Positions 36,561-48,531 of a stretch of DNA of 64,000 nt are shown here, piece by piece. How positions within the stretch are numbered: position 1 is the first letter of the stretch; every line of letters begins with the position of its first letter. Under the pieces are notes generated by a model. The model was not told the origin of the DNA and ran no database searches. It saw only the letters and a list, made by a program, of their open reading frames with translations. The position numbers and the translations under genes were made by a program. This stretch comes from Acanthaster planci (lineage: Eukaryota; Echinodermata; Asteroidea; Valvatida; Acanthasteridae), in the NCBI RefSeq assembly GCF_001949145.1, contig NW_019091398.1, positions 585,894-649,893 of the forward strand, in the 5' to 3' direction.

Positions 36561-37045
36561 TATCAGGTAGAGCAGTAATTTCATTTTCTCTGGGAGAAAT
36601 AATTATTCGTAATTTACATACAGCAAAAAATGTTATTTAGGTTGTACTCCTATTGGTAAAAAGTTATTCATTGGTCATAGTAGAGGCACTTAACTGGGGA
36701 TAGGCTTGGGTCAGAGGGTGAATTTGTCTACTCGAAAAGCGACTGTACAGCGTATAAACTTTAGAGTGTGATTCCCGAAACCATGGAAGTAGGAAAAGCT
36801 CTTGAACTATCTTCTTTAATTTGTGACTTGTGGTTCTCTCATGCTCAATGTCGGTTTTTTTGTCACGGGAAAGCCTGTTCCATGTTCCGACATTCCAGTG
36901 CAGGGTCCATTTAGAGCCCTATAAAAACCTGTGTTATGGCTGTTGTGTTGAAATAAAACAACCGTTTTGTTGTGCTTTCTAGATCGTGTTCCTGAGTTTA
37001 AAGGTGCCCTGGTACTCGCGGTGAAACCAGTTGTCAACTTTCATC

Positions 37046-40000
37046 ATGGGATGGAAACTAGCGGCCATCGTACTCCTTCTAGGGCTAGGCATCGCCTACA
37101 TGAGTGGTCTCTTTAGCTCGCCACCTGATCCGCCAGAAATTGGCGATGGATGGTGGGGACGAGGTGACAAGCCTAAGAAAGAGGAGAATACGTCAGTTAA
37201 TAGATTTAACATTCATTTCCCAGACGCGGACTTGGCAAATCTGAAAGGTGCGATGTCAGTCTTTGTTTTTAGTACCAGATTGAACACAGTCAAGGCCTGT
37301 GTGGCTAACGTAGTCTCAGTATAATAAAAAAGATCTTGAGGAATGAGATATGCACAAAATCCCTCTCTCTTTTTGGAGGGGAGGAGGTTAAAGGGGCAAG
37401 GTGGGGAAAAGGTGGATTGATTGGTACTTAGGACCGCAAGGGAAAAGGGAAGCCTTGTTAAGGTGGGTACGAGGCTATTGATTGTGACTGACGCCATCTT
37501 TCGTAGTTCGTTTTAAAAGTTTTTCTTTTTCTGTAATATATGCGTTGGGTTTTCACTTCTCCCATTCACAGAGCGCCTCAGGGTAACTCGATGGTTCGAG
37601 AGCGTTGAAGGCACCAAGTTTCACTTCGGTATCAAGCCGGAGTATATGAAGAAAATAGCGGACTACTGGCTGAACAAATATGAGTGAGTCACACGACTGG
37701 AAAGTTGGGGGGTAGAGGCAGGTCGCTCCGCAAATAGCCCTTTGCAATATATCAAAAGTCGTTTTCTTTTCTGCATCTGAAGTAATGCCGGCACGCCCAG
37801 GTATCAACACTTAATGTAGGCCTATTTTACTTCCACTACATCCTATGCCCTAAAAGGTCACGAGCACTTTCAAATTTCAGTTCCGTTTCTAAAATGCAAC
37901 AAATACAACTAAATCAAACGAGCATTAGCCCGTCCTTTGTTCTTTGGTCAACGTTTTAAGGCTTTCCCGTGCTATTTTTCACCAGTAAATCGATGTGTAT
38001 TTTATTTAGTATCTTAATTCAGGGAATGGTGTACTTTTGGCCAATGGATTTTACCCTGCACGTGCAGTGTTCTAAAGAAAAAAATTCGTTTCAATTCAAC
38101 AGCTGGCGCAAAAAAGAGCAAGAGCTGAACCAGTATCAAAGTTACAAGACAAAAATCGAGGGAATCGACATCCACTTCGTGCGAGCCGTGCCGAGACTGA
38201 AAGTGGGACAGAAGGCTAAGCCCATTCTAATGGTCCACGGCTGGCCCGGCTCCTTCTACGAGTTCTACAAGGTAAAATGGAGACAGTTCACCATGAACAT
38301 ATCACAGCAATAGGAAACTTCTGGACGCTTGGGCTGAGTTCGGGCGGCTTGTTCCCGTATGTTCACGAAGAGCTCGATTTGTTATTCGTGGGTCGGCTGC
38401 TCGAACGCCGGGAACAAACAGCCGATTATCACAGGCAACATGTAGCATGGCGGCGTCCATGTACGTTATTCGAGACTTAAGGTTTGGATGGGCAGACGTC
38501 TTTTCTATATAAACAGGAACATTCATTTCTGTGTTTCGGAAAATAATTAATGTTAATTTTGCAAAACTTCCCATTGTCTACATGGTCTATGGCTTTGGAA
38601 GCCATCTCTCTACTTTTTGCAGCTGTTCAAAAATCAAAATCTCACGAGTTTTTCCGTGTGTTCCTGTAAAACCCTAACGAGGAGGTGGTGCATGATCTTG
38701 TTCCGAGAATAGTGTTCTTGAGTCGTGTTCCCGGAGTTCGATCGCGAGAACAAGAAACCCGTGTCAAGAACAGGCCGCCCGAACTCGACCTTGGTGGCGG
38801 CTAACATACCGGTCCTCTTCACCAGTTCTGAGCATGCACGTGTTGTTCTTAGCAAGTGTGCAGGGTTCTGAGCACGCGCATTACTGTGGGAAAGAACCGG
38901 TATGTCTGCTGCCACCAGCGTCTCAAAGTCTTCCATTTGAAATGAACCAGAAATGAATCTTCGGACATGAATTGAGTTGTAAATTGTGAGGTTTTGTGTA
39001 TCTACGTTTTCGGTTCTACTACTCGTGTTGACTCCCAAGCACACTTTACACTCAGACCAAAGTATACCTGTGTCTTAAATAGGAAACCAAGATAAGTTTG
39101 CTTATTTGTTGAATGTGGCTTATTATTTGGGTAAATGGTAACCATCATCAGTTTCATTATGGTGTCCTCTGTATGACACCAAGAAATCCAAATTTCCGTA
39201 GTAGATGACTAAGCATGAAGTCGTTTTATGGACCAAGTCAGAAAATTTATGGCCTTGCACCCAATAGCTATTTTGGTGTGGTGCTATTTTAAAGTGACTT
39301 CTTGTCAGAATTACGTAATTTTTGGTACAATCTCAAAAAGGCATGATATCCATTTAAAAAGAAGTTCGCGTTGAAAGACGTGGGGGGCATGTTGAAGGAC
39401 ACTGGGATTAGGCTGATGCAGGAATAAGCCCCTTACTGTGGTTGCCTTTAAATTAATGAGTTTGGGAGTGTACTTAATGCTTCAAGTTGTGCAAACCTGT
39501 GATGCATCTGGTGTAAAGCCATTTCTGACACGGTCCATTGAATCACTTCACGTTCAGTAATGTGTGACGGAAATGTGGATTTGTTAGTGTGATACAAAAG
39601 AGGATATTATATTGAAACAGATTATATTGACCATTTCCAACAATAATCAGTCACATGAAAAACAGATCAATTAATCTCGAGATTAAGTGCTGTCAGTTTC
39701 CATTTTAAGACACCCTGTAGAGTATCCAAGTGAATACGTCACGCACGCACACATTTATGTGTGTAAAAGGCTTTAGCATGCGAACCAGCGCGTGAACTAA
39801 CACGTTCGCGTACTCCATTGGTTTGCACTACACTTCCTGGTTCAAATTTGCGTCACGCTTCGGTACTCTATAATCCTGCCAGACTAAAAGGTATAGGGCC
39901 TACTCTTGCTGACTCGCAGGTCATACTCTTAATTTGTTCGTGCGCTCGATCAAGAGAATACTCGTCTTAACAAGGTACGAGTAGCATATGTTCGTGGGCA

Positions 40001-42173
40001 CGCGTACCATTGCGGTAATTTCAAGAAGGCTGGTCATACGAGGACAAAACATGCATGCCAGCCACGCTGAGCTGACAGGGGAGACACTGAGCGCGTATTG
40101 GTGTTCGCAATACGCGCTCAATGTCTTTAATACGCGCCCACTACAGCACTACGCAAAGCTCAAATTTACGCTGCCCTTGTCTCATGTTCCCTTGTTGAGA
40201 TAATTCCCATGCTGATCGACCCCACTCGTCATGGAGGGACCGAGGATGATATCTTCGAGGTCATTGTTCCTTCTTTGCCTGGTTATGGCTTCTCTGAGGC
40301 TGCTCACAAACAAGGTATCGTCGTTTTACAACCCTGAGCTCTGTAACTGGCTCTTGTGTCAGCTTTTTTGGTTGAGAAACCTGACTTGCCAGTCCTTTTA
40401 TACTGACATCCCAGGTCAAACGTCCAGTATACAGTGACATTTATTTGCTACGAAGTTTAAACGTGGATTTTTTTCCAATGGGGATCTGAGCAGCAAAGGC
40501 TTCTCATTTGCGATTACCGAAAAAGCCAAAAGTTTGCAGTGATGCCTTTCATATTTCGAAGTGAGCTTATGGTTGTAACAAAGCCGTACATGACTCATTG
40601 TGTCGTCTTTTTGTTGGGTACTTTACATTATTTTCTTTGTAGGTTTAAATGCCAGGGCCGCCGGCCGTATATTCCACAAGCTTATGACCCGTCTTGGATT
40701 CGACAGCTACTACGTCCAGGGTGGTGACTGGGGCGCTATGGTAACGGACCAAATGGCAGGCATGTTCCCAAGGTGGGTACAATTTGCAATGCAAAGCATT
40801 TATGAAGATGAACAAAAAAAATTGGCTCGAGCGGGATTTGAACCTGCAACCCCCGGCATACCGTACCGGTGTAATACCAACCTAGTTATCCAGCCCTACG
40901 TTGGTGGCTCAAATATCATTGAAAATATGAGGAATTAACTATACAGAGGATTAGGGAGCAGGCATTGCAACGAATAACACAATCTCTAGATCGGTATTAT
41001 ATTTAAAATGGGGCCCCATTTTTACTTGTAACATTGCAGTCACGTCCGCGGCATCCATGTGAACATGATAGTCACCCAGCCGCCTGTGAGTCAGATGATC
41101 CTGGGCAGCCTGTTCCCCTCCCTGGTACTGGAGAGCGAAGGATACGCCAGGTCGCTGCCGAGCTGGGAATACCTGAAATTTTGGCTGAAGGAGACAGGGT
41201 ATGCGCATATACAAGGCACCAAGCCGGACACAGTCGGTAAGGAGGCCACAAGCTTATCAGATACAAGTGTCCATGCAGCATCTAACCTTTATCAGTGAAG
41301 AGCATGGCCCATGTACTTTTCACCAGATTCAACCTCGTGCCAGATTATTTACCCTCAAAGTGTTCTCACTTTTCTTCAACTGGCTTTGGGACAAAAGCTG
41401 CCCATTGTAACTTTCACCTCTTGACCACAGGTCACGCCCTGACCGATTCCCCAGTCGGACTAGCCGCCTACATCATCGAAAAGTTCTCGTCCTGGACAAA
41501 TTACGCCTGGCTTGACTTTGATGACGGCGGGCTCGATGCTCATTGGTCCAAAGACGACCTGTTAACTAATGTCATGATTTATTGGGTTTCTGGATGTATT
41601 ACGTCCTCCATGCGCTTGTACAAAGAGACGATACAGTTTTCTGGCTCGCTCAGCAAGTAAGTTTTCCTTTGTTTTGGTTGGGTGAAAGTTAAAATCGTCA
41701 ATGCCATGAACACTAATAATGAGGTAACCTGTGATAGACCACAGAAAGTATACTTTTGAAGGTCATTAGATACATTACATAGTCACCATAACATAAAATG
41801 CATGACACACATGTACAGGTAATGACATAGGGGATGTCTTCAAATTTATATGGCGACATGATTTGCCTTCATCCGTTTCCAATTAACCAGTACAGCTTTT
41901 AGGGAGATAGCATCTTTTTTATTCACGCAACGGGCTTCTAACATTATTTGCAGATTCTTAAACACCGTGCCCGCCGGTTTGGCGGATCTGCCGAACGAGT
42001 TGACGCGAGCACAGAAAAACTGGGCGTCCCAACACTACACAGATATTGTCTCCTACATGACTTACCCAACGGGTGGCCACTTCGCTGCCTTCGAGGTACC
42101 AGACCTACTCGCCAAGGACTTGCGGCAATTCGTGCAAAAGGTGGAACATCGTCTTCTTAACAAACCAAAGTAA
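37046..42173 (+). CDS. EPHX1-like: Microsomal epoxide hydrolase copy D, intact, 456 aa
   Basis: Complete gene. Exons: 37046-37247, 37572-37683, 38103-38271, 40200-40314, 40643-40772, 41040-41236, 41431-41656, 41954-42173; 1371 nt, no internal stop, GT-AG throughout, the same exon lengths as copy C except the last (220 against 226). Anchor [20 protein letters not shown], then the EPHX N-terminal region. Motifs intact: [34 protein letters not shown] (charge-relay Glu), [10 protein letters not shown]. The residue after the lid Tyr is Ala where other copies have Met or Leu. Intron 3 is long (about 1.9 kb) and holds an inverted-repeat insertion; intron 5 holds a tRNA-like sequence. Bases 37090-38275 are nearly identical to copy B. 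Confidence 0.95.
38336..38786. mobile_element. Inverted-repeat insertion in intron 3 of copy D
   Basis: Ends GAGTTCGGGCGGCTTGTTC (38336-38354) and GAACAGGCCGCCCGAACTC (38768-38786) are inverted repeats with one mismatch, bounding about 450 bp. Copies B and C lack it, and their intron 3 is far shorter. No clear target duplication. Non-coding; probable MITE. Confidence 0.6.
40088..40120. repeat. Perfect 13-bp hairpin in intron 3 of copy D
   Basis: TGAGCGCGTATTG (40088-40100) and its complement (40108-40120) with a 7-base loop. The word AATACGCGC recurs just after. It could be the end of a second small element in this intron. Confidence 0.5.
40824..40895 (-). repeat. tRNA-like sequence in intron 5 of copy D (pseudo-tRNA or SINE)
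   Basis: A 72-nt - strand sequence with a near-complete acceptor stem (GGCTGGA and TCGAGCC), an A-box-like TAACTAGGTTGG, a perfect B box GGTTCAAATCC, and a 5-bp anticodon stem whose 7-base loop would show GGT. The D arm is irregular and position 33 is C, not T. A run of T (pol III terminator) follows within a few bases on the same strand. Other copies lack it. A functional tRNA is unlikely. Confidence 0.6.
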
Positions 42174-43108
42174 TCGGTGGTGTGAATGATAGAGTCTTTT
42201 TATTGGAATACTGGGAAGGCAGGGTGATATCACATGCTACCATCTTTCTTTATACACACAAACGTAAAGCGCGCTCACTTACGGGCGCAGTACTGACTAA
42301 CCAGAAATGCGCCCAATAAAGCGAATGAACACGGAATACACTGGGGGTAGTTCCAAGATACGAGCAAGTTTTGCTCTTGCCACCTTCTTGATGACTTTTA
42401 TTTTGGTATTCTTCAAGCGACTTTGGAAAAGATTTAGTTTTAAAAAAGGCTCTTTAAGATTTACGCCATTTTGCAATAATTCATCGCAGTGTGCAAAATT
42501 ATTCCCCCTAACCTTAAGGGAGTATGCACAATCGTATTGATATTGGACGAGTATTAGGGTGAATGAATGAAACCTCTGTTTATCGTTATCAACAATGAGT
42601 GAAGATGTTTGTCAAAGTGACGATTAAAGTGCGACTTATAAAAACGAGTTAAACTTATGCTCATCGCTGTCAACAATGAGGAAAGGGCTTGTTCAAATGA
42701 AGTGTAACGTTCAGATCGTGTGGGTTGAGATGCTGATAGAGGCAGGGAGCTTCACCCTTTTTTGTTCATGTATGAATTGGTTACAGATATTTCAAGGCCT
42801 TAATTAGAGAAGTGTGGCATCTTCATACAAGCAGAAAGCTTTACACCAGCTTAGTTTTTCAGCATCATGCTGACAAGATTTACCTGGCTGCTAGTTGCAA
42901 TTGTTTTCGTTTATGCTAGGTTTGATGCTTTGCCGCAGCGTTCAGCAGTTATTTTTTTTCGCCGTCAGCTCTTAATTAAATTTATGGGATTACAGATTCG
43001 TGCGTATTGGGTATACAGGTTGTGGTAACAGATGTGTCTATGGCAATGGATTCAGCTGCTGTAATAAAGCCTGACGTATTATAACTGACACTGCTGAAGT
43101 TGTCATAT
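42174..43108. other. 3' flank of copy D, probable 3' UTR
   Basis: Similar in patches to 16647-17500 after copy B (AGTGTGGCATCTTCATACA, for example). AATAAA at about 42315. The B-side open frame is not kept here, so the similarity reflects duplication rather than coding constraint. Confidence 0.5.
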
Positions 43109-43116
43109 GCAGACAC

Positions 43117-43302
43117 CATATGCAGCAAGGTATGAGACAGAGAGACCCCCCCCCTGCTTTGTGTTGGTCATTGTCATGCAGGACTCTGGGGAATTCCTTT
43201 CAGACATCTTGGGGGGATGTGTTAAGTAACAATAGTCTGGAATGTGTATAGGGATTGGACATGTTGGGGGGTACCCCTCTGTCTCATTTCTTGCTGGATA
43301 TA
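43117..43302 (+). mobile_element. 186-bp MITE with 8-bp target duplication, second copy
   Basis: Same length and ends as 20349-20534 (CATATGCAGCAAGG start, CTTGCTGGATATA end). Flanked by the direct repeat GCAGACAC at 43109-43116 and 43303-43310. The two copies differ by only a few substitutions and small indels, so the family was active fairly recently. Confidence 0.9.
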
Positions 43303-43937
43303 GCAGACACAGCTCATGCGCTGATTTATCATCGAGTGATGCATGTATTGACTAATTTTTCGTTTAAAATCTTTTATACATCGCGAATAAAAAACACAAT
43401 GAATGTTGCAAATGTGTAAGTTGTCATCCGTAATGATCATTTTGTCACCATGCTTCAATCAATTGTACATGCATTATGTTCATGTTCTGAGTGACTTTTT
43501 CACTGCTCTATAAAAAACTGTAACCTCCATCTAAAGCCCTCAGTAGTAAATGGTTCATCGCAACTCCAGTCCAAGCAGATATTATAGTTGTTTTTGCAGT
43601 ATGTCAGTGATGCTGGAGGGAGGGAAAGGCAATATTTCAAAGAAACGAACGCGAGATTCTAAACACATACACATTTTGTTCAGAATGTGTGAGCGTGCTG
43701 TACCGCGCTTTTCTCCCAGATTCCCGAAGTGAAATTCAGCCAGCACTTTCCAATACCCTTGAATGAATTTCATCACTGTAAGATTTCACACATTGATTGG
43801 CCAGGAGAGCATAACCGTTTGGATAATTAATACACAAGTTGAGCCTTGTGGAACTTTCGACAGTCCAATCTAAGCCCGGTGTCTAATTGCACATTGGTTA
43901 TCGATCTTGGAATGCGTGTACTTTTTATTTCTTTTGT

Positions 43938-44510
43938 AAGGAGCTCTGGAAGTGCCATTCGACTTGTCGAGATCCTGACATATTTTATCTCAGGATGATG
44001 ACATATTACGGGCAATATGGCGAGACCATGAGATGTTTTATCGTAGGATGAAGACATCCTGTAATGGAAATGACAACATCCCGCGATAATTTATGATGAC
44101 ATCCTAAAAGATGGATGACAGCATAATGAGTTAATTTATCATGGGATGACAACATCGTAAAAGTGATATAATGATATTCTTTATCAATGGGTGCCTTGAC
44201 AAACGACCTCGAAAACAGGTTGCCTGAGATGGTAAAGTTTTCAAAGCATTGTCCTGTTGCCATGATTTTATTTAGATGATGTCTCACCGCCTGTTACAAG
44301 TTGTTAAGTAGACATCACACTTGGTGGATGTCTCTGGATGATGACACCCTGAGCTAATGATTATCGTCATTATCTGAGGATGTTATCATCCAACTTTTAC
44401 GATGTCATCATCCTATGATAAATTATCTCAGGATGTCGACATCTTGCCTTTATTATGTCGTCATCCCGAGAAAAACATGTCAGGATCTTCCAGGCACTCC
44501 CAGAGCTCCG
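43938..44510. mobile_element. 573-bp foldback element with 9-bp target duplication
   Basis: The ends are inverted repeats: GGAGCTCTGGAAGTGCC on the left and GGCACTCCCAGAGCTCC on the right. Much of both arms is built from a repeated GATGTCATCATCC / ATCTCAGGATGATGACAT-like word, giving a very long imperfect stem around a spacer at about 44200-44300. Flanked by the direct repeat TTCTTTTGT (43929-43937 and 44511-44519). The matching position after copy B (about 17930-17960) has no element. Long subrepeat-rich ends with a 9-bp duplication recall Mutator-like foldback elements, but no transposase is present to confirm this. Confidence 0.85.
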
Positions 44511-44519
44511 TTCTTTTGT

Positions 44520-45170
44520 CACCCAACTCTATAGAATATACTTGGATTAGTAAATCACACAGTCGAAGGTTCACAAAGGACACTACTGTTAGTAAAAAGA
44601 GAGAGAGAAAAAATGAAAAGACTTAAAGTACAGCTTGAGTGTAAACTATTCAAGATGGTCAATACGATCAACCTTGCTCCCATGGTGTCGAGCAGCGCGC
44701 CCCAACCCCCTCTTACTCTGAAATTGGATCATTTGCATCTACATGCACAAAAAATTAGATACATATGAGGAACAAGAATAGTAGGCCTATGCTGTCTGAC
44801 CGCGTTTCGATCAGCGTTTGTGTTAGCATGTGGTATTTGGTATTGATTAAGGATTAATCTTTGTGCTGTTTTCATCGGGAAGGATAGGTTTTTCAAACAT
44901 AAAAAAAGTTACATCTCATTCAACCAATGCACATTTTCGAATTATAATCAGTGGACATGATACTGTTGGCCGGCAATGATTCACAGCAAAGATGAAAAAC
45001 GTGTAATGCACAATGAAATTATAAACATTAGATGCACTAGGTGAATCGTTTCCCAGCTGCTTCTGCATGGAATCAGGATACAGGAAGAACGCCTCCTCTC
45101 CAGTGGTTACCATTGGAAACTTGCTGGAAATAAAATAACCACTTGGGACAAGGTTCGAATACGGCGGAAG
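44520..45170. other. Duplicated 3' flank of copy D
   Basis: Bases 44655-44860 match 19790-19975 downstream of copy B. No gene recognised. Homology with B's flank stops near the hairpin element insertion. Confidence 0.5.
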
Positions 45171-45175
45171 GAAAC

Positions 45176-45262
45176 ATGGTTCAGCCGGCAGTAGTCGTGG
45201 AGGACAGTCGCAGGATCAGGCCAGCGTTGCGGCGTCTTCTAATCGCTCTGAGCGCAGTGCAT
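45176..45262 (+). CDS. Possible first coding exon, unidentified gene
   Basis: Starts MVQPAVVVEDSRRIR and runs 29 codons to a good donor (CAT then GTGAGT) in locally GC-rich sequence. Basic and hydrophobic, no recognisable domain. Suggested only by composition and the donor; it could be chance. It could join the terminal exon at 47210-47412, but no intermediate exon is clear and the phases would need one. Confidence 0.2.
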
Positions 45263-47209
45263 GTGAGTTATTTTTCGCAGAGTAGAACACATTCTCAAGG
45301 AATGAAGATACCCAACTCGAAAATAACTCCACGTCTTGCAAGATTCTCTGTGATTTATGGTAACACTGGAGGGTTAGGGCTAGTATAACTTGAGGGGATG
45401 AGGTTTAGCTTGGATTTTTGCCTTGTTTAATGATATGCATTTATGATGTGAAACGTTATTAAAGTCTTCGTTCAATGCCAACTGGGAAATGAGATAAATA
45501 ATTGAAGAATGTGCCTGAATTGCAAAAGCTCAGGCATACTCAACGGGGTCACTTGTTAGCTGTATCTTTTGAATGAATTGAAACCGAAAGGGTTTGTTTC
45601 CCCTCGACCGTATCGCTCGAACCATGCCATCGAATTCCTTCCTATATGCTTGAAATATTTTTCTTCAAGCCATTGCTCTGTTCCTTAACTCAGACGAATG
45701 AACCAGATGAACAAAGGAATGTAGTAATGGGCTCCGAGCACGAACAAGAGAGGGTGTAACGGAGGCACCTTGAATAGGAACTTTACTTCACTGGTTCAAT
45801 AACGGCTATGAGATGCAAGCGCTACGTTTGCGTCGTTACCAACAAAACGAACACTACCCACCGGCATGGCTCTTTTCAACCAATGAGGGGGTGCTTCTGC
45901 TCAAAGCGGAAAGGCGATTTATCTTTGAAAATGCGGAGTGGAGGCAGGAAGGTGTATCACATTCGCACAACTTAGACGCATTCACATATAGACTTTCCAT
46001 CTACGCAACATGTATTATCACATTTTACGAGCGTCTGAGGTCAAATTATTGGTAAGAGCATGCAGGTGGTTAGAGGTAAGCTAGCTGTGTGAGTATTTGG
46101 GAAGGGGGAGGCGGAAAAGGTCTGACTGTACAGGAAATGTGCCACCAATTTGTGGACATATTCTTCATGGACCCAGGGATCCAAGCATGCATGCATCATG
46201 ACGAGTCACGGACTCCATATTCAAAGAAATCTGGACCTGCAATGCCCTTAAATTAATCAGCTGTAGCCTTGATCAAGCTTTGGAGCCACGGAGCGCGATA
46301 CCCCCGAAAGTAAATTTAATGGGTTTTTTGTTTTGTGTTGATATTTGGTTCTCGTGCGCAAGAGACACCAAAACAAAACGAAAACCATCACCAATACCAA
46401 AACCACATTTCCTGTATGACTGTTCCACTGGTAATTGTGTCCCCCAGGACACATTCAATGGGTCACAACACCGTATGCGTGTTGGTAAATGTATCTGGGG
46501 GGGGACATAATGTACTACAGGTAAACATGTCCCCCGAACAACGTTAACCGTGCCCCTCTGGAAAAATGTTCCCCGTGCAAGGACACAAGTCTAGCAACCA
46601 GACTGTGTATCATTTGATTTCAATTTTTTTTTTCACTCAGCGTTTAGACGGACACCGTGCTCTCTCTTGAATGCCTGTTTTCATGACGATCGAGTTGTGC
46701 GCACTTACTGTATCATAATGTTCTTGGAATGAAGGCTGCGAGCAGGATGGATTTTCTGCTCAATTTACGTTAAATATTAGGAAATGTTGCTGAGGGATTG
46801 CACCCTTCTTGTCAGGTGTTGTAGAGAGATACTGTACTGTCGACCGTAAACAGGGTGTTTATCAAAAGGGAAGGAAGAAATGTCGAAGGTGCTGCTGAAT
46901 TAAACGGTAAATCAGAATCTACCTTTATGTATTATAAATTATTCCAACGAATGTTTTTTCCTTTTTATACGCACTATCCATGCCAGAAACCATAGAAAAT
47001 TTATTAAAACATCAGCCGAATTTGGTAATTAAAAAGGCTTTACCTGTTGATGCGCATTGCTCACTCAATCGTGCTTACTCATTCGCGATTCCAAAGAATC
47101 AAATACGGCGTCAATGGAAAGCTTATAAACTACCCTTTCAGATGCAACTAATACAGTGTTTAGCTCCCATAACTCTATCGTATTCAAATCTATGATATTG
47201 GGATTGCAG
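45263..47209. other. Intergenic or intronic, no gene recognised
   Basis: No confident exon. Around 46430-46560 the word TGTCCCCC recurs in several forms. Open frames are short. Confidence 0.35.
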
Positions 47210-47412
47210 TGTTTGATGCACCCTTTACGCTGCAAAGCGACGGGGATAAGCATTCGATTTCTTCAGATTCCTTTGATGAGAACAATCTAGTGGGTAACGT
47301 CAGTAGCACTGATTCAGAAGCAGTTTTCTGCTTTTCGGTAGAAGACGCAGCTAGTGTGATTGCCAGCAACGCTTGTCTGGCAGATTTGACAAGACAGCAG
47401 AACATTGAGTGA
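47210..47412 (+). CDS. Possible terminal coding exon, unidentified gene
   Basis: A splice-acceptor-like GGGATTGCAG ends at 47209. The open frame then reads VFDAPFTLQSDGDKHSISS and continues acidic and serine-rich (DSFDENN, SSTDSEA) to TGA at 47410-47412. AATAAA follows at 47462-47467, about 50 bases after the stop. Acceptor, composition and poly(A) signal together suggest a real last exon, but I recognise no family. Confidence 0.35.
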
Positions 47413-47469
47413 TGTGTTACGTTACATTTTTTTCAGTATGCCTTCCTTTAGTGCAGCTTGCAATAAAAA

Positions 47470-48530
47470 AATTGAATCATGCAAAATGCTGAAATGCATT
47501 GTACCTGGAAACCTGCAATTCATGTCTTAATGACAGCATTTTGAGCCGTTATACCGGCTTACATGTGGACCAGTCTCGGTGCCAGGGTATACACATACCG
47601 TATAGTGCTCTATCTCAGCATGTCACAATGCAGCGTGTCTACAGTCGGGAGCGTCGTTGGCCTGGCGGGCCGTTATGGCTCTTGTCAGTCTGGGGCAATT
47701 TGCTTACGTGTGCCAAAGAAAAGTAGTGCCATACATGCACTGCCTGACTACACATCAAACTAATGAACACACTGCAACTGTAATTTCTTTGTTTGGGATG
47801 CCAAACCTGTATGAAGGAAATTTACTGAAATGATGTTTTGAAACGATCTGAACGTCCTGACTGTCTCAAGAAAGATGCTGTCCAGAAATTGGGCTCGTTA
47901 TTGGACGGCAGGCTGGTTTGATATCATCAGTAGTGCGTCCATGCAAGCTTAGGCCCAAGACAAATCCCGAGGCATTAAGTCTTACGTCATGATGAGGGAT
48001 GGATATCTTCCGGCACACTCTCGATTCTCAATTCCGTGACTTGTGTTGTAACTCATAGATGAACTCAGGGTGGTACATTGCACGTATACCAGCCCGTTGC
48101 CAGCCGGCGAGCCGTGTGGGAAAACGGCTGCAAGAAAGGCCCTGTCGCGGAGCAATTTTTAAAGAACGCGCAAGAACTACTCCCACGTGTCACGTCATAA
48201 TTTTGGCCGATTTACATGCTGCCCTCAACGATGATATTTCGACACTTGACGACTTTTATGAAAATCAAGCCTGGACAACAAAGACCTAATAATCGTGTTT
48301 AAAATAACCGAATAGTAAGATTCATTTTTATTTTCACTTAAACATGTTTTCGGTTAGATAATATGGTGCAAATATTTTCCATCGTTGAACGACATCTTTA
48401 AACTACTTATTTAAATGTAAAGGGTTATGAGGATGATACATTTGGTTTGAGAAGTTTAATGTCTAGTAACAATTCACGTACCTTTCTTTTAGCGTTAATT
48501 TTCCAAATTGTATGTTTTTCCCAACGCAAC
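47470..48530. other. Intergenic, no gene recognised
   Basis: Short open frames only (such as 48059-48289) with no recognisable domain. Confidence 0.4.
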
Positions 48531-48531
48531 C

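Noticed and set aside
43923-44520. CRISPR-like array, because of repeated GATGTCATCATCC words
   Set aside because: Repeats alternate in orientation, spacing is irregular, and the genome is eukaryotic; a foldback transposon with a target duplication explains it.
48059-48289. 76-codon open frame as a small gene
   Set aside because: No domain, no splice or poly(A) context, and composition like its surroundings.
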